Origin: Fratercula arctica
Lineage: Eukaryota; Chordata; Aves; Charadriiformes; Alcidae
Direction of reading: 5' to 3'
Assembly: GCA_947846985.1 (NCBI GenBank)
Contig: CANTUZ010000026.1
Location: 56,712,730 to 56,776,729, forward strand
DNA: 64,000 bases
Notes under the pieces: model-generated
Database searches by the model: none
Told to the model about the DNA's origin: nothing
What the model saw: only the letters and a program-made list of their open reading frames with translations
Shown: positions 12,789-24,100 of the stretch, piece by piece
How positions within the stretch are numbered: the first letter of the stretch is position 1
Layout of the letters: every line of letters starts with the position of its first letter
Program-made: the position numbers and the translations under genes

Positions 12789-14070
12789 AGAATCACAGAA
12801 TGGCAGGGGTTGGAAGGGACCTCGAAATCATCTAGTCCAACCCCCCTGCCAGAGCAGGGTCACCTAGAGCAGGTTACACAGGAACGCGTCCAGGTGAGTT
12901 TTGAATGTCTCCAGAGACGGAGACTCCACCACCTCTCTGGGCAGCTTGTTCCAGTGCTCTGCCACCCTCAAAGTAAAGAAGTTCATCCTCATGTTTAGGT
13001 GGAACTTCCTATGTTCAAGTTTGTGCCCATTACCCCTTGTCCTGTCACTGGGCACCACTGAAAAGAGCCTGGCCCCATCCTCCTGACACCCACCCTTTAA
13101 GTATTTATAAGCGCTGATAAGATCCCCCCTCAGTCATCTTTCTTCCAGACTGAAGAGACCCAAATCCCTCAGCCTTTCTTCATAAGAGAGGTGTTCCAGT
13201 CCCCTCATCATCTTGGTAGCCTTTTGCTCTACCCTCTCCAGCAGTTTCCTGTCCTTCTTGAACCGGGGAGCCCAGAACTAGACACACTACTCCAGGCGCG
13301 GCCTCACCAAGGCAGAGTAGAGGGGGAGGATGACCTCCCTCGACCTGCTGGCCACACTCTTCTTGATGCACCCCAGGATGCCATTGGCCTTCTTGGCCAC
13401 AAGGGCACATTGCTGGCTCATGGTCATCCTGTTGTCCACCAGGACTCCCAGGTCTCTTTCCACAGAGCTGCTCTCCAGCAGGTCAGCCCCCAACCTGTAC
13501 TGCTGCATGGGGTTATTCCTCCCCAGGTGCAGCACCCTACACTTGCCCTTGTTGAATTTCATAAGGTTTCTCTCTGCCCAGATCTCCAACCTGTCCAGGT
13601 CTCTCTGTATGGCAGCACAGCCCTCCGGTGTGTCAGCCACCCCTCCCAGCTTTGTGTCATCAGCAAACTTGCTGAGGGTGCACTCTGTCCCCTCATCCAG
13701 GTCATTGATGAATATATTGAAGAGGACTGGAGCCAGTACTGACCCCTGGGGAACACCACTCGTGACCGACCTCCAACTAGACTCTGTGCCCCTGATCACG
13801 ACCCTCTGAGCTCTGTCTTTCAACCAGTTTCTATTCACCCCACTGTCCGTTCGTCCAACTCACACTTCCTAAGCTTCCCTCTGAGGATGCTGTGGGAGAC
13901 AGTGTCAAACGCCTTGCTGAAGTCAAGGTAGACAACATCCACTGCCCTCCCCTCATCTGTCCATTTAGTTTTCCTGTTGCCTCCCATATACTTGAAGAAG
14001 CCCTTCCTGTTGAGTTTGACACCCCTTTGCCACCCCTTCAGCTCCTCCTAGATCTTTCAGAAACCACAGA
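12789..14070 (-). mobile_element. CR1 LINE, minus strand
   Basis: The inverted CR1 3' end begins at agaatcacagaatggcaggg (12790) and runs leftward to rightward from the 3' UTR into the RT. The minus frame at 13287-13838 reads through RT with [15 protein letters not shown] and [11 protein letters not shown] and continues into the ORF2 tail. It is 5'-truncated at about 14070. The sequence at 13980-14070 matches the usual CR1 RT less well. Confidence 0.88.
13287..13838 (-). pseudogene. CR1 reverse transcriptase fragment (FADD motif)
   Basis: 183 residues of uninterrupted RT palm/thumb plus C-terminal region. The sequence includes [17 protein letters not shown] and the catalytic FADD box. The rest of the ORF2 tail (CR1 C-terminus, 12864-13058) is in another frame. 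It is a fragment of a 5'-truncated element and so cannot act autonomously. Confidence 0.8.
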
Positions 14071-14434
14071 GCCCTTAACAAACCTGTAGAACGAATGACA
14101 CCGCATGTGCCAGCTGTCTCGCTGTTTCTCATAACATAGCAAAGGAGTCACAGACACAGTTTTTTTTTTTTTTTTTAAAAATTATCATTGAAATAAAGAA
14201 AAACAGAATAAAAGATTTAGACATGTTTTAGACAGTAATAAGCTTCAGGATAAAATCTCCTGCTAGCACAATGATGGTGGTACAGAGAGGATAGCAAAGC
14301 ATTGCCGTCTGGCCTGATACTTGGAACTGGATTCAATACGAGTTGCTGCAGATACCCAGCTGCACCTTGGGGAACATGGGACAACTATTAAGTTGTATAC
14401 AGTACAAAAACACCTTCTCATCTCACTATCACTA
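14071..14434. other. intergenic, no gene seen
   Basis: Contains a poly-T run at about 14160-14176. No gene or known repeat recognised. Confidence 0.4.
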
Positions 14435-15056
14435 CCTCTGCTTTGTTTATAACCATATGGTAACTAAAATGTTGTTTGTTTCCTCCTGACCTTCTTACTG
14501 TGTGAGAAAACAGTCACTGAGCTGATGTTACAGATAGTGGTAATGAGGAGAGAGCCAGAGGTAGCTAATCACCAAGGATGGGATAACAAGAAGTAGTTAA
14601 TCACTTCAAGGTTCTTTTATGCGTCAAGTATGTACTCCTATACCGATTAGGATAGAGCTGTGGCTACTTCAAGGAACATCCTTATCGTCCTCAAGAAGTT
14701 GGCAAACTTACAGGAAACTTTTACAGTCCTGAGAAGACTCAATACCTTAAAAGGATGATGTGAGGAAGGGTCTCCTTACCCAAACAACCACACGAGAAGC
14801 TCATGTTTTGCCACCGTAGCAGAATTTAATATGCCTGTGCAAAAAGGCTATTTGTTCATCCTAAAGAATACGTAAGCCTAGGTGGAGTTATGTATTAGGT
14901 AGGCGGAATGATGAGACTCTTTTGTGTATAAATAATAGGTGAATATCCCTGGTGAGGTGTGATTTGTGGGTGTTCCCCCCAGCACCTGACGTCAAATAAA
15001 GCAATATCTCCTCTCTAAACTACTTTTGGTTTCGAGAGCTTTTATTTCAGGTAACA
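14435..15056 (+). mobile_element. LTR, family B, copy 1
   Basis: A 622-bp block that recurs at 29876-30493 in the same orientation with high identity. It has LTR-like architecture in order: a TATA-like tgtataaataat (about 14924), the polyadenylation signal aataaa (about 14995), and a U5-like end ...tttcaggtaaca (to 15056). Both copies begin at the same point (cctctgctttg). I found no matching TSD, so the 5' boundary may be a shared internal truncation. Family identity unknown to me. Confidence 0.7.
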
Positions 15057-17650
15057 AGATCATCTGCTTGGAAGGGGAAGGAGAACCTGTAATATTGTAA
15101 TTACACTTAAAGTGATGCTTTCGTGATCCACTGCAAAACTGAATGACTAATAAGTTAAATTTTCCCTGTGATACCAAAAAGCATTGCTTTCTTATTTGAA
15201 TTTGGGATATAAGGAAGAAAAATGTCTTTGGTTACAAACAAGCTTGTGTTTTCAAACCAGAACACATTTCCCTCATTTTCACTGTCTGCTTCAGGCATGA
15301 CAGAGATGGCTTATTGCACTGCTACAGCTTAAGGAATAGAGGGTGATATTTGTCCCATCAGTACGCAGTCTACATCTGCAGTCAATTATGATGCCTCTAT
15401 CACATCTGCCCAACAGAGAAACTCAAGAACACAATCCCCAACCCTTATGTTTGTATTTTTGTCTGTAAAAGCTCAGCTACTAGAATCTGAACAGCCAGGC
15501 ATATCCCTTCCCAGTCAAAACACAGCCCGCACAATGCCCTTCAGTGGCAAGCCACAGTCGATTAACAGGCACCACAGAGCTGCTCTCCCTGCAAGCATCG
15601 GCTCAGGACAGACTAAACAAATGGACTATGTGGGAGCTGAGAAAGGTAGCCTCTAGCCTTACCCACGCTTCCTACTCTCGCAGTAGTTTTGGGGGAAGAA
15701 AATAAAGGAGGAGGAACGCAAAACCGTTTGATGAGGAAGACGGAAATGACCTCCACTGTTATCTCAACGCCCTCCAGCAATCTCAGTCAGATACAGAGTA
15801 AAGAGCCAGATCTTTAGCAATATGCAGTAACATCACAGCCTGGTCCTTCTCACGTTTGCACACCTGCATCAGTTCCTATCCCCACCCCAGACTCCAAAGC
15901 CCTGGGCTCCTCAGCTCCAGCACTGCCCATGCTCAACCCAAGGCTTCCTGACACAAGCCCCAAACTCTGCCACACACGGACCCATCATGTGGCCACCACC
16001 AGGCTGCCACCACCAGCCACCAGCACAACCACATGCATCCCAGAGAAGAGGGCAGGGGCCTGTGCCAGGCTGCAGAGCAGGGAGGATCAGCCCCATGACT
16101 CCAGTAACAAACCAAAGCTCGACTGCAGACACTACAGCGCTACACAACAACTGCTGCTGCTTAATGCCATCTTTTTGACACCAACAGTAAGGAAAAAGAA
16201 ATTGCTGGTGTAATGGGAACGAAGACTAGTTGCTCATAGTTTTGAACAGGCTTCCTTCTGAAAGGAGTCTTGTTGAAAGGCAAAGAAAATAGAAAAAGAG
16301 AGGAGAAAACAGAAGTTAAGCAAAGGTCAGTCAGACACTGGAAGGAAGGAATGGGCACTCTGCATTATCTTCCTTTTGCTAAAGAGAAGACTATACATTG
16401 TTTCAATATCCCCATCTGGAAAATGAACATTAAAAATATTAACGTTTAACGATTACACTGTGCTTATTAGCAGCAAATTACATAACAATAAAAAAATTAC
16501 TTAAAACACCATTAAAATTTGCTGATTCTACGCAGGAAATTAAGACATTCCCAAGCAGTTCCCCAAACTAGGATTAAATGGTACAGTCCTAAACTAATTA
16601 AATAGTACAAAATCCTGTTTCCCTTACAAGAGTTACCAGTTTAGTACTCTGACAATCATAGGTTTGTTAGGAAAGTTAATGAACAAATCAAACCCTTTTG
16701 TTATTTCAGCAAGAGCAACTACTACCCTCAAAGGCATGCTTCACACCTGATGAGCAGCTTCTGAACAGGGAGTTCTATCACCTGAACAGAAAAACACAGA
16801 AAAGTCAAAACCCTAATTAAATCTAATGAAGCACAGAATGGAATATGCTCTATGTTTAAGAACTCTTTCTTCAAATATTGTAGTCCTTGAAATACCAGCT
16901 CTTGACAGTACTGAATGGTTCAATATTATTAACTTATCATTATGTGTTTTAGTGATATGCTTTGCTTCTGAAATCCAAGGACTCCAGATGAACAAAATTT
17001 ATGTGCAGAAGTTTGTTGTTGGGTTTGAAAGTGAACTAATTCATTAATATTTCAGAAACATTTTATACTGGAAAATAGCATCCAGTCACAGAAAACACAA
17101 CTTAATAGTGACAAAGTATTTTAGACATCATACAGATCAGTGTCACACATGTTCTTCGGTTATATTAATAACATTTAACGTAAAAGTCTTCAATTGAACT
17201 TAAAAACTACACAACAGTCTTCTCCATTAGGTTAAAAAAAAAATCATCTTTTGCATACTATTGTTTTCTTAAGAGTCAGCACAGAAAAAACTTTAGAACT
17301 TCTGCAAGCTGCACATGACTTTATCCTACCACACGCATAAGAAGCGGCATGGAGACAAGAATTGCAGGTAAAGGGTTTATACCTGCAGGTAGAGTCTACA
17401 GACCCTAGAGGGGAACCCAGATCAGTAAAATCTCACTACTCAGAAAGCATTCAGTTATATTTGTTTTCAAACAAAAAGATCAGCGTAAGTTTTGTGTGTG
17501 TCTAATAATGGAAAAAGTCAGGACAGAACAGGTAGGAAGCTCAAGCCACTATTGTAATATACAAAGGATTAAACTGCTTCAGAAATTGGAAACATGCATT
17601 GTTCAACAGGGCTTACTTACAAGGTTGTTATTCCAAGGTCACTGACCCTT
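15057..17650. other. intergenic downstream of PHAX, no gene seen
   Basis: AT-rich sequence downstream of the minus-strand PHAX gene. A slightly GC-richer, CAC-rich patch is present at 15840-16100. Open frames there overlap on both strands and show no domains. Confidence 0.4.
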
Positions 17651-17653
17651 AAG

Positions 17654-17659
17654 TTTATT
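17654..17659 (-). terminator. candidate PHAX polyadenylation signal
   Basis: tttatt on the plus strand is AATAAA on the minus strand, about 500 nt downstream of the PHAX stop codon. It is one of several possible signals in this AT-rich region and has not been tested. Confidence 0.3.
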
Positions 17660-18154
17660 TCACAAAGCAATCTGTTTTTACAGGTCTTAATCCTATAAAC
17701 ACTACGTTGTCTTGTCAACAGACTGCCATACTAAGAACACACAATCTTTTGTAGCAAGACTAACTTTATATACTGTTTTTTCTGTTCAACCGTAAGAAGG
17801 AGCATTGCTCACTTGACAACTTTGTTAGCTTCAGCAAATTATATGATGTATTTGGTTAAAACCTAGCCTTAATTCCTAAACATAACATGTGGTTAAAAAG
17901 TTCCTAAGGAAGAAACATGGTGATGCAGAGCTGTTACCTAGAAAAATCTTAACAGTTTTTGAGGACTGAGAAAACAAATAATAGGACAATTAACATCTTT
18001 CATGCTGTTAAATTTAGCTAAGAACTATGTCATGTTCTTCAGCATCAAATATTTCCCATGTTTCTGCATCTTATGAAAACAAGAAGCCATGGGATTATAA
18101 GAAAGGCTCATTTAATATGTGTTACAGAGACGTTGTTATCAAGAACGTTAGTAA

Positions 18155-21100
18155 CTAGAAGATCTCCAAATCGTGAGCATTATCAATTTCAATAATATCT
18201 TCAGGTTCCATCTTTGCTTCATGATGACCCTCCTGTAGATCATCCAGGGAAGCCAGAGCCTCATTCGTATCGCTAGCGAAAGTCTCACGAGATGCATCAT
18301 CGTATTCTTGCAGGTTAAGCCCTTTAATAGCTTTTTTCATCTTCTTTCCTAGAACTTGTATTCTCCTCTTCTTAGCAGCTTTTTTGTTTTCATACTCCTT
18401 TTGGTTTTCCAGATAGAATATTTCCTGGAAAGAAAACAAAAAACAGTTTGGAATATTCATTTACTAGTGTTTCCTAAAGAAAACATGAAGAAGTGAAAAA
18501 AAAAATTAGAAATACTGTTCAATAGTATTTAACTAAGATACACATTATTGATAGTAGAAGTATGAAGATAGACTGCACGTAAGAAAAATGCCCCATGAAT
18601 AATTTTATTACATAGTTTCTCAGCAATCTCAAAGTATATGTAAATAAGTATCTCTAAGTTTTCATTTCAACTGTGCTGATGATACAAAACTGGGAGGAAT
18701 GGGTGGTAGACCAGAGGGACGTGCTGCCATACAGAGGGGCCTGTACAGAAAATACAACTAAAGGTTCTATGACAACTTGAGAAAACTTTCCTCAAACTGA
18801 AATTTGAGTCTGGTCCCATCATCTTTACTGTCAAACATTTGTGTGAACCCCATCAACATCTTCTCAAGCACAACATGACTGTTGCAAGTTTCACCCATAT
18901 TTCAAGGGGGAGAATATCATGTAGCAGAGCTGCTATATGCCTTTCTTTCCCTGCTTATTTTTTAAAAAACATAAGTTGTCCACAGAAAACATTAATGCTT
19001 TTTTTCTGCTGAAAAGCTGCAAGTGCTGAGGACATGCAAATCTGTGAGAGTTGTATACGTGACAACCTCCATGATGACAGGATTACATATGCTTTTCCCA
19101 GGCTCTTGGTTACAGCTACTGCTATAACAACCAAGGTCAGCTAACTTTTATTTGCCCCATTTGAGGGTTGGAAGCAGAAGGGTGCAGAGGGGTCACACCT
19201 GTTGGGAGGAAGGGACAGGACAGGTGATCCAAAACTGACGAACAGGGTATTCCATCCCTTCTGCCCCACACTCCATATAAAAGCTGAGGGATCAAAGGGT
19301 CAGCTCTCTTTCTTCAATGGCCAGCGCCTGAGGAGGACTCTGTTCGTCTGCCTTTGATCCCGATACCAGCATTCCTGACTCCAGTTTCAGAATCCAGTTC
19401 CTGTCCATTGCTGAGGCCAGTCTGGGACTTGCCCAGTGCTGGCCAGTGATGTGATCATCATGCTGGGAGCTTGATACTGGGCTTCTATATATTCCATTAT
19501 TTTCTTTTTATTTTACCAAATACTTCAATAAACAAGTTTTGTTTTTTTCTAAACTCATAAGTCTTTCTCTCTCTCTCCCTCCTAGAGAGAGAGGAGGGGA
19601 AAAGCATCCGTCATCTGTCTCAGTGGCCACTCTGGCACAAACCATGACACGTGTGAATAGTAATTAATCAATTTTTTTGTGGGTTTTCTTATTTTTTGAA
19701 TGTGAAAAGCTCGTTTCTTTGGAACATAGAGTTAAACATGCTAGGAGTTACGAGAGCGTGTCAATCATAACATTTGTAGTAGGAAAAAAAAAAATTTACT
19801 TTGGACAATCATTTGTGCTTTTGACAATTTTACCTTGATTTGTTCTTCTTTGATGCTAGGTGTGTTCTTCAGCAGGTTTAAATAAACGCCCCCTGGTGTT
19901 CTTCTCCTAGTTCCGTTCTTAATAGGGAAAGAGTGAATTAGTAATAGCAAGCTTAATACTAAGTGTTGATATAAAAATAGTACTAAGACAGAATAAAAAA
20001 AAATTAAAAAATTAAGTTCTGCTGTGTTAGGTAAAGAAAGAAAACAGAAGTAGTATTCTAGCTACTCTCACAACTATCTGCAATAACGTATATACTAGGT
20101 TAAATATTCAGAACATTCCTAACACATAAGCCCAGCAAAATGTAAAAAATGAATTTGACAAAATTACATAGATCTCAGGTTTCTTTAAGTTGTGCTTAGC
20201 AGTTCTACAACTTACTCGCATATCTGCAGGATTTTGCATTTCTACCTGAGGCATATGAAACACAACATGTATTTGAAAGTTTCTCCCCACAACATAGCAG
20301 TTCCATACTTCAATAGTTTTCATTGTAAGAGTTGTGGTGCAATGAGCCATACTGAAGCATGAATGAACTCAGCTTCGAAACCTCTGTAAATTATAAGTAC
20401 TAATTATCACATTATTAATCAATTACTATTCATAGTACATCAAGTTGAACTGTTACTCCAGTGCTTTGCTATTTATTAAATGTGGTATTTTTCTGCTAAA
20501 TAACAAAGTAAAATACAATCCAAAGTTGTATGAAAAGAGAAGGTCAATGTTTAAGTGTGTTCTTGAAACAGCAGACGCACAGAATCCCAACCAAGAAGAA
20601 CAGTATGATCTGCCTTTCAAATGGTGTACTCTAATGTGCAGCCAAATGAACCTGTGCCACCAGGAGTTGTGCCTTTTCACATCCTTGGTAAACACTTGTT
20701 AGTAAGTACTTTAATCTTTCAAGACAATAGACTGCTTCTAAGACAAGTTGCTAGCTGGAAAGTGGTTACTTTTTTTTTAGAGGGTCAGCGTATGTCTCCT
20801 AGGTTTTTAAATTTTTTTTCCCCTCCCCTCTGCTTCCAATGATGGAACTTAGAAGATGTAATTTATAAACAAATGCCTGAAAGTACTCGCCAATTCCCTT
20901 CCACTTTTTTTTTTTCTTCTGAACTTTTGCAATAAGGCTCATTATTTAATAAAAACAAAAACATGCCAAGAAATTGATAACCTAACCATTAAATATAGGA
21001 CTTTTACCATGATTTGTAACAGAAATCAGTACTCAGTTTTGCTTTATTGATACATAAGCCAATGGTTATCTAATAAAGCTACCGGATTCTCTTTTGAAAG

Positions 21101-24100
21101 TTACTCTTCAAATGTGACATTAGAAATGGTCACTACTGAGTATGTTGACCTCTGATGGCATGCCGATTAACCCAGTAGAAAGGTCGGGGCTGTCAAGCAT
21201 CCACATGACTTTCTGAAGAAATGTGCCAGTGGCTTCACCTGGAAGCTTTTCATTATGAGCTTTTACTCAAGCTTCAGAATCCGTCACTCTTAAGTCTGTC
21301 AGGAAAAGATTCCAAAGGGAGGCAGAGTAACATACAACGTTATCACTGCAAATCAGACCCTTATCTCAATACAAGAAGTTGGGCAATTTCCAGGTTTATT
21401 CATCGTGTTGTTTACTCAAATTCTGCTGGAAGGTTACATTAGTTTCATGGGGAGGGAAGGCCATGAAACTCTGGGAGAACCTGTCCAGCATGAAAGCTGT
21501 GTAATAGCACTACCTAAATATTCTACGTGTAAAAAGTTGTGTGTGCCCCCTACCCCGCAAACCCACAATATCACATTTTTCTTACCACTATGAACAGTCC
21601 ACCATTTTGTTCCACTTCAGCTGTTTCCATAAGCAGTTCGATAGCTTTTCTTTTCCCAATTATTTTTACTACTCGGGCAATTAAATCTTTCTTTGGTTCA
21701 CAAAGCCTGAGCAGAGGGGAAAAAAAAAAAAAGGCATGTTTATTGTCAGTATCATTTCTCAAGTAAAACTGACCATGGAACTTCCATAATGAATAATTCA
21801 TTCTGTGGAACATAAACCTGCTAAAATGAAGGAGTCTACACATTTAGGTATGTTTCAGTGGCTTCTTGAATCAGATTTCAAAATACTGAGCTTCTGAGGG
21901 AGTTCTTTCTAAAGCATGCATTTAAAAAAATTGTTTCAATGAAAATACACTGAGTGATTATTTTTCTTCTATAGATGTGTGAAAGATTAAACCAAATATG
22001 AAACCGCAAAGACCTGTATAAATCTCTGAACTTAAGTATAAAAGTCTGCTGTGCATTCAACAGTTAAAAATATAGCACCTTTTACAGTTAAATCAACAAT
22101 TATTTGGAGACAACAATAAGTGTGAAAGTTCCCCTGTATCATGTGCCATTCAGACAAACCTGCATAACAAAAAAGAAATCAGTCTGCTGACAAATCTATG
22201 ACAGCTCATAAAAAAAAAAATCTTATAAACTTATAAAAACAAGAAAAAACCTGCAATATTTAAATTGCATTCTTTTGTTAGCAACAATGTCCTCATACAG
22301 AAATTTTCATTGTCAGTCTGCATGACAGGAGAAGCTTATATAGCATCAATTCAATTCAATCAATGTGCCAAAGTATGTTCTCCCACTGGAAAACACTGTA
22401 AACACACAAACCCGTACCGCTTGTCCACAGTAAGAGTTCATATGCTAAATTCTGATTTTTTGATGACAAAGCTTCTCATTAAGCACAATCCCAAGCGCTA
22501 CAGCTCAGTGATTTTACACTTTGGGGACCAAGAGACCACCATCATCACCAACATTTCTTGAAGACCACTGTTTAGCCTAATTGCATGTTACAATGACTGT
22601 ATAATAGAAGGTGTCTGACCACAGATATGAACACCTATTTAGAGCAAACAGGCTAGCTTCAACTGCATGACTGAAGTTACCTGAAATTAAAACTCACATT
22701 TGAGTGGCAATTGTCCAAATCAGGAAAAGGATTACCCAATCTGCTTAATTTTACACGTTGCATTTAATCTCTCTAAATTCAGTTAATGATAAGGCAGCAG
22801 AAGGTAAACGCTGTATTAAATATTTATAGAATTGACTTCTAAATTGTGAGTTACTGGAAGAGATGGAAGTGTTTCTCTAAGATGCAGAGAACTTTAAGAT
22901 AACCAGGATTCCTCAGAGAGCTGGTTAAATAGACCTTCTGTTAGTAGCAGTGGCATCTTGAACAGCCAAATCCCCACTCAGTGTTCATCCTGGCCCTGCA
23001 CAATCCTCCCGTATGCATGCTTTAGCAAGCAGCTCTGCACTGCAACAGGAACTAACAAGGTGAAGGGCAAAAAATGGCACAAGATGGTCAGAAAAACTCT
23101 TTGATTTCAGTTCACTGTGTGGGCCAACACAACAAAAGGTTATGAATCCAACATAGCACAGCACAGATAAAACAATAGTGCTGCCTGTGATGTGTATAAC
23201 CACAATCCTACTGATGCAGTTCAGCGCCACTACTGCTATAAATGAGGTTTCTGCCCTATTTTGATGAAGGGCTCAATAAAACAAAGAAAAGTTTATTACA
23301 AGAGAAATGCTCAAAATTTTCCAATTCATAAACGAGAAACTACCAAGAACTAGTAACAGCAGTAATAATTGTCTAATTGCTGTATTTCAGCATCCGGCAA
23401 TGCTAAGTATCACACATAAGAAATCAACAATGATCAATAAACCCAGGTTTTAAATCTTGTAACTATTGTTCCCTATTTAACATCATTTTCTTCCCTTGCA
23501 CCACTGAAAAAGGATTGTGGCAGTTAAAGTCAATCTAATTGACTATAGTCACATGCCCTCCCTCACACAATCAGTCCAGTGCTGCCAGTACCAGCTCAAA
23601 GGAAATAGTGCCACAAATTGGTTCAGGAAACAAATGTGTCTGCAAACAGTCTGCAAAAGCAACAGGCTTTTGGATAGGTAAGTTTTCTGACTCAGCTCAG
23701 TGTACAGTAACTAAATTAGCAGGACTGCGAAAAGAACTGGATGGTGGTAAGAGTGCATACAGTAACACTGGCTTCCATAAATTAGCACAGAACCGTAGCT
23801 CAGTTTCACAACACAGAAAGAGGCAAGGCTTGATTTCAGTGCTGGTACCTAACCTTGGTGCAGCCCTTGCTTACAACAGCAGCAAAACATTTCCACATAA
23901 AGAATATGCGCATTTCAGAAACTGTGCTCTCCAAAACACTACACAATCTGAGCCATCTACAATTTCAAAGATTTATAACTTCGCCAGATTTCCATGGTGA
24001 CCACAGCAGGTGTTCATTGGTGTCCAACTCCCAATACGTATCTTTACTCAAACGGTATTTCCTAAAAAGGCCACTACTAAATCTGTATCATGAGAAACAA

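Noticed and set aside
23539..24000. 153-codon plus-strand open frame in PHAX intron 2
   Set aside because: No ATG near the start, no domain, low-complexity Ser/Thr/Asn composition as expected of AT-rich DNA read by chance.
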